Source: Litoditis marina (taxonomy: Eukaryota > Nematoda > Chromadorea > Rhabditida > Rhabditidae). Taken from it: 64,000 bases of DNA. Made by a program: the position numbers and the translations under genes. Shown here in pieces: positions 39,481-53,653 of this stretch (the first letter of the stretch is position 1; each line of letters opens with the position of its first letter). Where the stretch lies: positions 17,592,330 to 17,656,329 of the forward strand of contig OZ038439.1 in the NCBI GenBank assembly GCA_964036275.1. The letters are read 5' to 3'. The notes beneath the pieces were generated by a model. The model had not been told where the DNA came from, searched no databases, and saw only the letters and a program-made list of their open reading frames with translations.

Positions 39481-41202
39481 TTAACAGTGCGGGAGAGCCC
39501 CATGGATTTCGATGACTCATGTACATGTTTACAAATGAGTCAGCTGGTCAGCTCATTTGTCACATTTTTGAAAGAGAGAACAGAAGATTATAGAGAGAGC
39601 GGGGGAGAGAACTAAAACACGAACAACAGGGCTTCTTTCCCGAATCTCATAACAATCGTGTCCTCAAAATTCGGTGTTTCTACCACTAGTCACCTAAAGA
39701 CAACAGTTTCACCAACCTGCAAATCTATTTACCTACATCTCTTGATTGGAAGACTTAAAGACTACTGCAGCTGAATAGAATACGTGACCTGTCTAGATAC
39801 CAAGAGTGACAGGTGAAAACATACTGCATCACACGTGCATATTTACACACATCGCTCAAGAACACCTGCCTACCCTATCTGATAGACTAACAACATAGTA
39901 ACACATCGGGCTGGAAAACTTTTGCAAACCAAAGGGACAATAAACTATGAAGTTAGTCGAAAAGTCACGTAAAACGTGAAAAGTTGTAGTACACTTTACC
40001 ACTGCAGGTTTTCAAATTTTGCTGTGCTTGACACTCCTAATGTGTCTATGCATTTGAAAATAAGTATTGGTACAACTCTCCGAATCCTAAACCTACTTAA
40101 AATTGTAAGTCCATATTAATCTAATCTTGAACTTTGGGGAAAATGAAAAGCTACCACCTACCACCCTCAACAACTTGTACTGGTGCAAGTCATAAAACAA
40201 CCTCCGAAACTTCCCACCTAACCAAAAACAGATCATCATTCATCTCCTTCTGCACATATTGATCCTAATATCTTTTGGACGCTCATATTTATCTGATCTG
40301 CAATCTACCCGAAAGGAGATACATCAGGGGGCCAGTGGGAGAAATGAGAGATGGACCAGATGTAATAACCTGCAATCTTTGCACACCATCCATATCTTCG
40401 GAAAATGTATTGATAGTCACAGTCAAAGAGATGTACAATGTGTGAAATACAGCGGAATTCGGAGAAAAAGTGTTGGCGACTGAGCAACTTATAAGTATAC
40501 GCAGGCAAGTATCGCCATGTGCTAGAAACTATTCCGTTCCCAAACACAGCTGGAAGTTATGACGGTTGTCAATTAATGTGCGGACCGAGCAAAATACAGC
40601 TTCAAACTTGCTTCCTAAGTTTTACAGTCATTCAATCAATGGCAGTAGCCTACTTTTACTACCAGTAACCCTACCTACCGTTACCTCGTAGATCACACTC
40701 AACTTTCGCCAAACTCTAGTGACTGCAATATAACCATTTCCATTTAAAGTCCGAACGGCCAGAAATAATCGCAAAACCCATTCCTTAAAACAATCAAATG
40801 AATGTAGAATAGAGAATAGGTACACCCTACTGGCGTGTGGTCCCAGTGATCATTCTCTTTGATTGTCGTCATCGCGGACTCTCGAAGCCAAGTGGAAACG
40901 CCGGCCAAAAGCTGTCATAATCAGCGGCGCACAACAACGTTTTGTTGACCTCCCGGTCTGATGTCTGTGTCTGTGTTTGCGGTGCGGGTGGTAACTCCCC
41001 CCTAATTCCCTCGGAGGGTAATCCCTCTCCCTTTCAATTCATCATCATCATCACAAACCAACGACAGATACAGTTCAACAAATAGAAAACTCGTACAATG
41101 GTACAGTCGTACTATCACGTCACTCTGTATTGGAAAACGCAATATAGTGTTCAAGTTCACAATGATGGCAGGGTTCTATGAACAATTCGACGAAAAAAGT
41201 AA

Positions 41203-41326
41203 TTAAAGAAGGACGATTATGTGGACCAATCCCGTGTCAACGGTCCTTTAAACTGCAATTGAAAAATGTATTGCAGTTTAAAGGACTGAAGCGTTGCGAT
41301 TGGACCACATAATCGTCCTACTTTAA
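41203..41326. mobile_element. Hairpin MITE, TTAA family, copy 2
   Basis: A 124-base near-perfect hairpin flanked by TTAA at both ends (41203-41206 and 41323-41326). It is the better preserved copy of the element at 22130-22253. The intact duplicated TTAA points to piggyBac-type integration. Confidence 0.88.
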
Positions 41327-41505
41327 AGAAGGATTGTTTTCGAATTTCGAAGCGGAAAACAACTCAGAACTCACAAAGTTGAGAAAAGTACTGTGCGAAG
41401 GTTTTAATTAAATTCAGCTCTCGCTCTCGCATGCCCACCCAACTCTATCAAACACATATAGAGTTCGCTCTTTGCAATACAATGTTTGAGGTCCTATCCC
41501 GCTGT

Positions 41506-41577
41506 GTTTGTAGTTTGACCTCGTCGTTTTTCGGTCGAAATCGTGAAATTATCTCGTGTAACGAGATCGAACTACAA
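41506..41577. repeat. GTTTGTAGTTTGACCTC inverted-repeat element
   Basis: GTAGTTTGACCTCGT at the left and AACGAGATCGAACTAC at the right form an imperfect inverted repeat about 68 bases long. The terminal sequence is the recurrent motif found at many other places in the window. Confidence 0.6.
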
Positions 41578-42470
41578 CGAATATTCGTTCTTTCTCTAAT
41601 ACTCATCTACACATTGAACATGATTATCGATTGGAAAATAAAAAAAACAGGTAGACAGAAACAGATCAATTGGAGCTGGTTCGACTACACTATAGTGGCT
41701 CATTTATGAGAACCGGGGATAGATAACGTCTTATCAGGAGCACATTTTGGTCACATGTCTGTCAACAAACAAACAAGAATACAGAATCCATACCAACATC
41801 AACATCTTGTTCCAATGGAGTATGGAGAAATCTATTGGGATATCAACCCAATTGGTAATCCGATCTAACACAAAAATAACCGTTTCAGTACATGAAGTTC
41901 AATCAGTGATAGTGCGATTCACAGACGTCGCAAAATCATGTAGCTTGTAGCGTGTAGCCACATAAGCACGTGGAATGCCTCACTGATCTATAATCTGAGA
42001 GTCATTTCACAAGAAAGCTTATAAAGTTAACCAACCTTGGCCGAATATTTGACAATTGACCATGTACGAAAAAGCGCTTATTTACATTTCGCCCCAAAAT
42101 AGGATTCAGTGAACATCGCCCTTCAAGTTATTATCTTTAAACCAGTTACCACCTCGTACCAGTGCGTTTGACCTTACCGATCAACATCTCCATTCCCCAT
42201 CTCACAATCTCACATCTTTCTAATTAGAAAACTACTCGATAGCTACCACCAAGGCTGTTTGATCGCGCGCGCGCTGCGAATCATCTAAACGAGGTCAAAG
42301 AAGCCGGTGTCCGTCGAAAAGTGCCGCGAAAACGACTGGGAGATCCGCGCGCGCACGTGAAAAGGGCGTGGCACGGGGAATGCGGTACGAGAAGACACCG
42401 AATAGCCGCCGATCAGCGATCAATAGAAGACAGCATGCGCTGATCGCGCCTTCCAAGACCATTTCCGAGT

Positions 42471-42490
42471 GGGGGGGGGGGGGGGGGGGG
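42471..42490. repeat. G20 homopolymer
   Basis: Twenty consecutive guanines next to a GC-rich island (42260-42440) that includes CGCGCGCGCG runs. Confidence 0.85.
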
Positions 42491-44242
42491 AAGGGATAGA
42501 AAAAGAGCATGAAAAAGAATTGCGTGGAATGATTCTGCCTATGATGAAATAGACATAAAAGTCAAAAGTTTAAGGTATCTCTTTCCTTATGGTTAGAACG
42601 TGCGAATTGAGTAAACACATTGTTCTCTGTGTTTTCGTTTTTTTATAAACAAATGTTGCGACAAAAAACTTAGAAGTTCGTATGAGTTCATAATATTCCA
42701 TACTTTCATGGATGGCCAGTTATTTCGAGCAAAGTGAGTAGAACTTTCCCCAGGGGGCTCAGGGTTATCATCATAAATCCGTGCATGGCCCGCTTCCTCA
42801 AAAGTTGCAGTCACATACAGCTAGTATGACAACCATAACTTTCTGGAACGTCAACGTAACATATGCGTAAAAGTTTCAAACGATTAATATAGAATGTAGA
42901 ACGTACATAGAAAGACTACAGAACATAGATGTATTTCTCACCTCTTCGGAATGTTCTCTACGAGGCGATGTTGACATTAGCACATCGCAGAAAGAGAATG
43001 TATCACCTTCCTTCTATGACTAACAGTTTTTTGCGAAGAAAGAAGGCTGTATGCCTGTATGTGTATGTCATATATGTAGAATGTAGTGGTAGTTCTAGAG
43101 AGCAGACAGAAAGAGTATATTTCAGGCAAAACTCCAGAATTATAATGTACAACCCAGACTACAATCTAAAATTGTGCATACTTATACGACTTTAGAGTAT
43201 TTACATATTTTTTCGATGAACATCAACATGTGACATTGAATCACATTCATTTTTCCACAGAAACAATATCAACTAAAACTTCTTTCTCTAAATCTCGATA
43301 CAAGGACAATGCACATTCTCACTATCGAGAAGCAACAACAGATTACCCAGTTGTTGTTGTGTTGCAGATTGAAGAATACGCCGACCCTCAAAGTGTGACC
43401 GAGTACTACATGGAAACCAGTTGACGTGGAACGAGCTGACAACTAATGCGTTCTGTTCTCGAGAAGTTTGAAGCAGAAAGTAACTCAGAAATGAGGGAGG
43501 GTTTACCAAACAATCGAACTTGCCGATTATTCTTCCGTCCTCGCGTAACGTGTTACGTGTCTTTGAGGTTGAAGAGCGTCAAACTCTTAACATTTATCTC
43601 ATCCAAAACTGTTACAACACCGTTTCACCAAAGAATATGACCTACGTGGGCATGTTGTGTACCTGATTTATGAGGGATAGAGAGATGAGTGCAACATTAA
43701 TCACACATGCTCTCATTAATGTCTCTGACAGGACCACTGGGATATATCATACATTCCGCGACCTCTGTATGATGGAACCACACCATCTGGCATGATCGAA
43801 ATGCAACATGTGTTGGAGGGTTAGGATGAAGTGAAGGGAACCAAAGACACCGCTCACTGTTGGAAAGTGGAAGAGTAATCAACGATTGTAGAGCACTTAA
43901 CCTATGAGAGGGTAGCTGTTTTATAGCCAGATGATAAAATCATTTTTTTTACTTTGAGAAAGTACGCTGTAAAGTTGGTACTCACATACTCACTTAACAC
44001 TTACTTCTTTGTTGCCGGTAGTTGTACTCGAAATCCCACCTCCATCAGAAACACTATTGAACACATATCAGAATTCAGATAGTTTTGCAAAGTTACCATG
44101 TCCGACAGTCCGATGACCAGATATGGGGGTAAAGATAGACAGAGATCCGGAGAGAAGTATATTATGGATTCAATTGTAGATTTGAGAATGCACAAATAGC
44201 CAAGTGAAAGTGACACATTAAGTCTAAATCAAAGTGACCAAC

Positions 44243-44349
44243 CGTTGATCCGCGAGTGCCCCAGATTCCTGTGTTGAGCAGCCATGTTGAGAAGAGATGT
44301 TCGTCTACCAACCGAACGACGAGAAGATGAAGTAGATTTGTTACGGCGC
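44243..44349 (-). CDS. Candidate first coding exon of the duplicated-motif gene
   Basis: On the minus strand the segment lies between the acceptor TTTCTTCAG and the donor GTTGGT, a donor hexamer used by other genes here. The frame that ends in phase 1 is open and reads RRNKSTSSSRRSVGRR, then an ATG at 44285-44283 followed by AAQHRNLGHSRING. Phase 1 joins exactly to the exon starting at 19315. It is Ser/Arg/Gln-rich like the downstream protein. The link across 25 kb is an inference; it could also belong to an unrelated gene. Confidence 0.5.
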
Positions 44350-44623
44350 CTGAAGAAACGGGATGAGATTATGCGTTAGAACTCTCGGCCGTTCACAAAC
44401 ATTCCCTATGAAAAGCAGTTAACAAGACATTTTGAAAGATAACAATGTTTATTTTGTGAATGCTCTAACTTATTAGCTGTGTAAACAAATACATCAATAG
44501 TTAAATGCAATGAAATACTATAAATGAACCAGGCGTTTTAAAAGATATTAGAGGTAGATTCACCACAATGAAAGTCTTCAACATGTATTTACTATTGGGA
44601 ATAGAGAGAAGACTCTAACTTAC

Positions 44624-44760
44624 CGTTTTAATAACAGAAAAATAATAATATGATGCGCAATGTTTCGAAAGGCGGCGCAGGTCGTTGGCCGTCGATTTGA
44701 AATATTCGCTTTCGCGCGCAGTGTGTAAACTACGGACAAAACTACAAACTTGGAATTTCA
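44624..44760 (-). other. Possible 5' UTR exon
   Basis: A strong donor, AAAACG|GTAAGT, lies at 44624/44623 on the minus strand. The preceding sequence has an open frame, but the ATG-led frame does not continue into 44349-44243 in phase, so it would be untranslated leader. The 5' boundary is not determined. Confidence 0.25.
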
Positions 44761-45820
44761 AGGATTTGAACAACAAAAATGATTGAAATGATACCACAAA
44801 ACTATCAGCGTAGAAAATCGAATAGATTTCCAGATGAATCTGTAATAATAATCAATGCTAACTGTTCCAAATAGCGAGAGTCTCACTGCAGTCATTGTTA
44901 GCAGCTGGGCAAATCTCGCCGTATAAAATCTATCCCAATCATGGTTATAACAAATAAAACGAGCTGGAATCATTCTATACGAGTTCCATATTCCGAGCTT
45001 TCTATTGAGTACATGTAATATACTATATTCGATAGATATATAGGTAGATGTGATACAAGATTGTTTCATCGTATTCAGCAATGTGTCACACGCAACCTTC
45101 ACTAGATAAGATTCTGCTTTGAGGAAAGAACAATAATTTAGAAGTATCAGAATTCGCATCATCGTTTGCCAATAGTGGCATGCGCCCAGAGGGTTTGTTG
45201 ACAGCTAGGGACAATACGCATTTAGCGGCTGGTACCTGCCATTTCTTATGCAAATTTCCGTATAGAAAACTAGTAAACAAGCTGTAAACAACGAAACCGG
45301 ACCCCCATGACGAGAAAATGAGCCCAGGGAGCAAAGGTTGACGGTTGTTTATCCTCTAGGCAAGACGACAATGGACTAAAATAACAATAACAACCCTGGG
45401 AAGAATACGTGATGCCACCCTATAATTGACAGACTACTACTTTCCGGACCGCGTTCCTGACATTCCCTGATTATTTTCACAAGAAAGTACAGCAAATCAT
45501 ATTATTTAATTGAAAAAAATCGCAACAAACAGGGAAAAACACAGAACGGTAACAAGTGCAAATTACGCAGTTAATGAAGTTTAAAGGTTTGAAAGGATCA
45601 AACGTATGGAGATGCCAACATTCTAAGAATGAGAGCATCAATTAGAGTCAATGAATAAATTACTATACATTTTATATGACGATCTTAAACTATGTAAAAA
45701 AAAAACTCAATTATCACATGCCACCACATCGAATCCCGTACAATATCATCAATTATTAAACAAACAGCTTAATATGGCAACTTCTTCTAGTAAACTCGGC
45801 ATACAGCCGTTAAGCTCCCT
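44761..45820. other. Intergenic region downstream of the YIPF4 gene
   Basis: AT-rich DNA between the YIPF4 3' end and the putative 5' exons of the duplicated-motif gene, both on the minus strand. Minus-strand open frames at 44758-45162 and 45086-45334 have no domain, splice logic or composition supporting coding. Confidence 0.5.
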
Positions 45821-48480
<2,660 letters not shown>

Positions 48481-49477
48481 TTTCAAGACCTATAAGTACA
48501 AAAGTGAAGTTGATGGTTTTAGGTAAACAAGGGAACTATAGATAGATCTTGTTGGCAGATGTCGTAGGCTCGTAGGTTCGGGAATACAGCGTCACAAGTG
48601 GAGGTATGGAGGTAGATAATGTTTGGCCGTATAGGCATAAGTGATGAAACCAGTCTGTATACTCTTTCATGCCACTCGCTAGCTATTCAGGAGATGAGCG
48701 AATTGAAAATCAAACGGCAATGAAAGCAGAGCTAGACAGGTGAAGACAGAGTAGTTGCGATATTGGTATACACACCAGCATAACGAAATGATGGGGGGTC
48801 AACACCAAAAACCGTCAGTTTGGGTACAAAAACATATGTTCACAATTACGTATGCAGTTTACATGAGCAACCAAAGAAGAGCAACCAGGGTTACGGTTGG
48901 GTTGTTTCGTCAAGGAGATGAACCAGCAAAGCGATTTTAAAACCGTGTTGGGTGTTATTTCGGCTAGTTAATTAAACAAACCGACAATTATATGACAATA
49001 TGATATTTGAAAAACTCAGACAATTCCCAGCCAATTGGCCAGCCACTTTTTTATTGGCTGAGCGAGAGAGTGTGCAGATCAGAGAGACTCAGATGTCTGC
49101 GGCCTCATTGACCTTCACACTCTCTCGCTTTTGTAGCTGGCCAATCGAAGAAAATTGGCGCCAATCGTTCTGAGAAGGACAAATTAACTGCTTTTAAAAT
49201 AGTCGTTTCAGATTTTAATTTCACAAACGGATCTAAATCTGGCAACTTGCCGAAACGTTCAAGGTAGTGTACGAAAACGAGAGGGTGCGAGGCTGAAAAA
49301 CACTGGGGCGTGTTTGGAAGTTATACGCTAGAAAGACGCACAACACACGTCGCTGCAAAAACCCTGCGGCAGTCGTGATAAAAATATCGGTCTCTTTTTC
49401 AATTTCGAACCAATTGTTTGTTTATTTATGAAACCATGAAACATTTTACCTAATGTCTCAATAATAGTGATTCCAGA
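48481..49477. promoter_or_regulatory. Shared divergent promoter region of YIPF4 and TMED10 genes
   Basis: The two start codons face away from each other across 997 bases with no gene between them. The middle carries a foldback with four or five CCAAT/ATTGG elements (49031-49150), a classic feature of bidirectional housekeeping promoters. Both products act in ER-Golgi traffic, so co-expression is plausible. The promoter role is inferred from position and motif content. Confidence 0.55.
49031..49147. repeat. Foldback with perfect 14-base arms in the divergent promoter
   Basis: AGCGAGAGAGTGTG (49061-49074) and CACACTCTCTCGCT (49116-49129) are perfect reverse complements. Outer arms TTGGCCAGC (49035-49043) and GCTGGCCAA (49136-49144) extend the foldback. 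Confidence 0.85.
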
Positions 49478-52323
49478 ATGCAACCGCTGTGGTTGCTTGT
49501 AGTTTGCGGATTGGCGACCGCATTGAGGTTCAATGTTCCGGCCAATCAAAAGAAGTGTTTGAAGGAGGAAATCCACAAGAATATCGTCGTCACTGGAGAG
49601 TACGAGTTCAACGAGGGAGTAGGATACTCTGGCTCTGTTCATGTAAGTTGTTGTCTTCCTGTTCCGTGCTATAATCCGAGAAACCCAATTTAGAAAGTCA
49701 TGGAATGGAACGCGCTGAAGCGCTGCTATAAATGTTGCCCTGTAATGCGGAAACTATTAGAAGTTGTTTGTTATTGAGTGAGAAAGTGGACCTCGTCTTG
49801 GCCGGAAGATCATTCATTATTTGTATTTGCGTTGCAACTGATAGTTGTGTGATGGTAGTGTATGCAAATTAGGAATTAGGTTAATACCACAGTGGAAATA
49901 ATATGTACGTCCGCAAAAAGCATGCATGTACTCATTATCTTTTTGAAAACGGTAGCTTTCGTTGATCCATATAGTTTTTAGATCAACACTAATATTAGTT
50001 TCCGAAAAATAGCCGTCGTAAGTCGAGTATGTGTCAGCGTCAGTTGAATCTTTTATCTGTGAAAGGTAGTATCACGTTCGCGCTTTAGATTTAAAAGCTC
50101 ATTTTGGTAGTGTTTAGCGTACGTGGCTTGATGAGATGGCGGTTGGCGTTGATTCTGTTCCATGAAAGATTTTGTATTGTGTATTAGACCCCGTTCATAC
50201 TTTGTACCTCAGCGCATAATGCTCGTGTTTTTATTGGAGAAGATATGATTGTCGACTTGCGCGGCGTGAATCGTCATCTGAATCAATACCCATGACATGT
50301 GTTGTGTTGATGCCGACGTAAATGGCCCGGGCCTAGTTTTTTGTTTTGTCTCGTCATATGTATATTTATAATATCTATATTTCAGGTCACGGATACCCGC
50401 GGTCATACTCTCTACAAGCGAGAGAATTTCAATGACCTGAAGGGAAAGTTCGCATTCACTGCGGACGAGTACGACATCTTCGAAATTTGTATCACCAATC
50501 ATGCACCTGGTCGTGAGTTTCATTTAGTTTTATCTGGTCTGATTAACGGGGAGCAAGTGTGTATGGATACTTCACCCTTCATAGCTCAAATTATATAATT
50601 CAAGTGTCATGTTGCAAATCTGATCTGAAATATGCCCTCAAACTGTATTAAAGTTGTATTAATGTATAAACTGTATTAAAGTTAAGTTATGACTTCCGGG
50701 AAGTATCACAATTGATGTCCCGTGTAGGGGAGACAAGAAATTGTTGATACTCTTTTTTCACCTTTCATCTGAAGAATTTTTCACAGGCCTTGTGATTGTG
50801 GATCGAAATACCCTGACAGAAAATTTAATGAATATTGTTTTAGTGCAGTTCTTATAGAACATTTATAACAATAATTATTCGCTTATGTAATTGTGAAGTC
50901 ACGTGTATAATTGACGGTCAGCATAATTTACGTCAGTCGGTGATACTTCTTCATTATCAGTTTTTTTCTTTTACAGCCCAGGGTTCTCCTCGCGAAGTCG
51001 CGTTGTCAATGAAGCACGGAATTGAAGCCAAGAACTACGATGACATCGCCAAGGCCGAGAAGCTCAAGCCACTTGAGGTATGTCGCATAGCTTTTATGAT
51101 ATTTAGCCTTGCAAGAGGCTTGAAGATTAAAGTATTTCATTCTGTTGCCATCACTAGAACTCTTCACATTGAAAGAGACGACTGAGCAGTACTATCTTAC
51201 TATCGAAATTTTGATTACGTGCAGAGGATGAACTTCTTTCAACGAAGAGTGAAGTTCGTAAACATGGAGTGAGATTAAATTAGCAATGACACAATTTGTA
51301 TGTAGTGAGTTGTTTTTATTTACTAGTCGAAAGTGGGCCAATTCTAGAACTAACCGGGTTTTTAGGTAACCTAACCCTTTTTTGGTAACCTATTTTTCAG
51401 GTTGCCTTGGCAGGTAACCTGAAACTAAAATCCGGTTACCGTAAAAACCACATTTTGTGTTAGAAAAAGAGGTAACCTATTTCTCATTTCAGGTTACCAA
51501 CCGGTTACCTACTGAGGTAACCTGAAAAATTCCCAAAAAAAGGGTTAGATTACCTAAAAACCCGGTTAGATAAAGAATTCACCTCGAAAGTGACATTGTA
51601 TCAATGATTTTCGTTTATCCTATATATGACTATGGTGTGTGAAAACTTTTCTTTTTATTCAGTGAAAATTTGATAGAGATAAACATGTGATTCTTGATTC
51701 TTGAACAAGTAAAAATAAACTGTCAAACAATTTTGTCCTTATCTTGATTCGATTTTAGATTGAGTTGCGTCGTTTGGAGGATCTGTCTGATTCTATCGTG
51801 AAGGACTTCTCATTCATGAGGCAACGAGAGGAAGAAATGAGAAACACTAATGGTTAGTCGAGTCTTGTTTACTTGTTTTCAATTCAGATTTAGATGAAAA
51901 TCATCAGTCCCCCTTTGATACATCTTTGATAACATGCGCTCTCACGAACCCGTCGAACATACACGTGGATCGCGCATATCTCAAGAACAAAGGACTTAAA
52001 TGTATGCTTCCTCCGGAGCAAATTAGACTGTTATTCGTTGCTTGTCATCTCGTTCCAACTTCCAACCAGCAAACATGTTTCAATAAAAACGATTGAGTTT
52101 TTAAGGATAGGGATTCATGATCACCTGGGTTAATTGTAGAAGTATTTATCAAAGCCTTGCTAAATGAGCATAGAATTTCCTACAATGTTGTTGTGTTGCA
52201 GAGTCAACGAACAGCCGTGTACTGTACCTGTCCATCTTCTCCATGTTGTGTCTACTTGGCCTGGCCGCCTGGCAGGTGATCTTCCTCAGAAACTACTTCA
52301 AGGCTAAGAAGCTCATCGACTGA
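49478..52323 (+). CDS. TMED10: TMED10-type p24 cargo receptor
   Basis: Five exons: 49478-49642, 50386-50512, 50977-51077, 51759-51852, 52202-52323; 609 nt, 202 aa. Residues 1-15 are a signal peptide ([15 protein letters not shown]). A lumenal GOLD domain follows ([11 protein letters not shown] ... FEICITNH, with the paired cysteines typical of p24 proteins). Then come [15 protein letters not shown] and [15 protein letters not shown], diagnostic of TMED10, a coiled-coil ending in [20 protein letters not shown], one membrane helix, and a cytosolic tail [10 protein letters not shown] with the aromatic (COPII) and dilysine (COPI) sorting signals. By family it cycles between ER and Golgi as part of the p24 complex and packages GPI-anchored and other cargo. 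The ATG lies one base after the acceptor TTCCAG, suggesting spliced-leader addition. Exon 2 has two in-phase donors three bases apart (after 50509 or 50512); GTGAGT at 50513 is the stronger. Confidence 0.97.
51350..51569. mobile_element. 220-base GGTAACC-rich foldback element in a TMED10 intron
   Basis: The termini CTAACCGGGTTTTTAGGTAA and TTACCTAAAAACCCGGTTAG are near-perfect inverted repeats extending through CCCTTTTTTGG / CCAAAAAAAGGG. The interior contains about nine GGTAACC or GGTTACC units in both orientations. It lies within intron 3. Confidence 0.85.
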
Positions 52324-53653
52324 GAATAATAACCTTTTATAGTGTAAATGTGATATTTAGAGTTTTCTCAGTGGTGTCTGGCAGTGTGCTGGTCGCTCTT
52401 GGAAAACTCGCTCTGTTTTTGCCCTCATTTGTTTTTACCTGAGTGCTGCTAAAGTTTATTTTCGGAGCTAAGGTTTCAGTTTTGTTTGTTATGATTATTT
52501 ATAGATATCATGCTTCCTTCCACCTTCTGGTTTATTTCTACTTGTCATAATTTATTCCATAGTAGTTGTAGTCATGTATTCAGTTTTTTATTGTAGATAT
52601 TTATTTATTTCGCTCATTGATTTGGGATGAATGTGGGTACATTGTTTAGATGAAGTTCATAAACAATATCTTTCTTGTTTTGGTTACATTAAACACAACA
52701 AATTACTAAAGTCGGATTAAGGGGTATAGGTACACATAATCAAGAGTCGCATAGTTTGTGTACAGTGCGACAAGGGTGCGCTCCAATCGTGATTTTTGTC
52801 CCTTATCGCTCTGCGTCTCTAGTGTTACAACGTTCTCTAGGTCTGTTTGCCCTTCTGCGTATCATCTCTCTCGCCAGCAAGCAACCAGCCGCTCTACGGA
52901 GCAGCCGGCTTTGACTGAATCAACCAAACTTATTCACCCCTCAATGCTCGTTTGCAAGGTTTTTGTAAATTTAAACACGTTTTGAATGATAATATTGTGT
53001 TGTGAAATACTTAACTTTGGGTTGAAAGTAGTTGATCCAGGACAGTGGAGTTGTCTTTCGACGTTGAAAGTAACTTTTTCGATGTTTGTTGACAGATCAG
53101 AATCACTTCGGGCAACGAATTGAGTTGTTCCATGTTAATTTATCTGAAAAAAAATTCAATTATCTTTGATTGTGGTCATCTCACAGCTTATATTATTCAT
53201 CTAAAAATTGTATGAGTTAGTATTTGAAGTAGTTTTTGTGCAACGGTTGTGTTGCTCTATTGTACTCACATACTATTTGGTGAGTGTTTCCAATAACAAA
53301 ATCATGAACCAATCTTATTTGAAAAATATTATCAAGTACTTTCGGCTTTCGGGAAAACCAGATTTGCTTGTAACACAACATGGTGTGAGAGAGAGGAATG
53401 GGAGAAAATAGTGCAAATACGGACCCTACACTGATATTTGTAACACAACAGTCATATTGAATAATGATTTTGAAAATTGACTGATTGAACAGTTAACTCT
53501 TCTTTTTTACGCTGTCTTCTCTCCCGGACTACCGTCCCCCTCTCCCTTCTTTATCTCTATTTTCTGTTTTCGTACACCTTCTTCTCTATTTCTCTGATTT
53601 TTAGTGTAGTTTCCCAACTCGTATCCATTTTAGTCCGCTCGGCTTCTAGGTAA
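52324..53653. other. Intergenic region between TMED10 and RNF207-like genes
   Basis: Holds the TMED10 3' UTR (a weak ATTAAA at 52688-52693 is the only poly(A)-like hexamer noted) and the promoter of the RNF207-like gene. Reading frames at 52758-52985 and 53208-53411 show no domain or exon support. Confidence 0.5.

Larger units (their letters stand above)
19316..44242 (-). other. Giant gene-poor interval, probably one 25 kb intron
   Basis: No convincing protein-coding exon was found on either strand. The phase of the exon at 44243 (ending in one extra base) fits the exon at 19315 (starting with two), so the simplest model is a single intron. It contains the TTAA hairpin MITEs, three copies of the CACCAG MITE, the 3.7 kb inverted-repeat segment, GA/CT tracts, most of the window's poly-G runs, CACGTG palindromes and GC-rich islands near 20200-20550, 37330-37530, 37850-37990 and 42260-42440. 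Alternative promoters or non-coding RNAs could be hidden here. Confidence 0.5.

Noticed and set aside
44758..45162. 134-codon minus-strand frame downstream of YIPF4
   Set aside because: Composition of random AT-rich DNA, with no splice or domain support.
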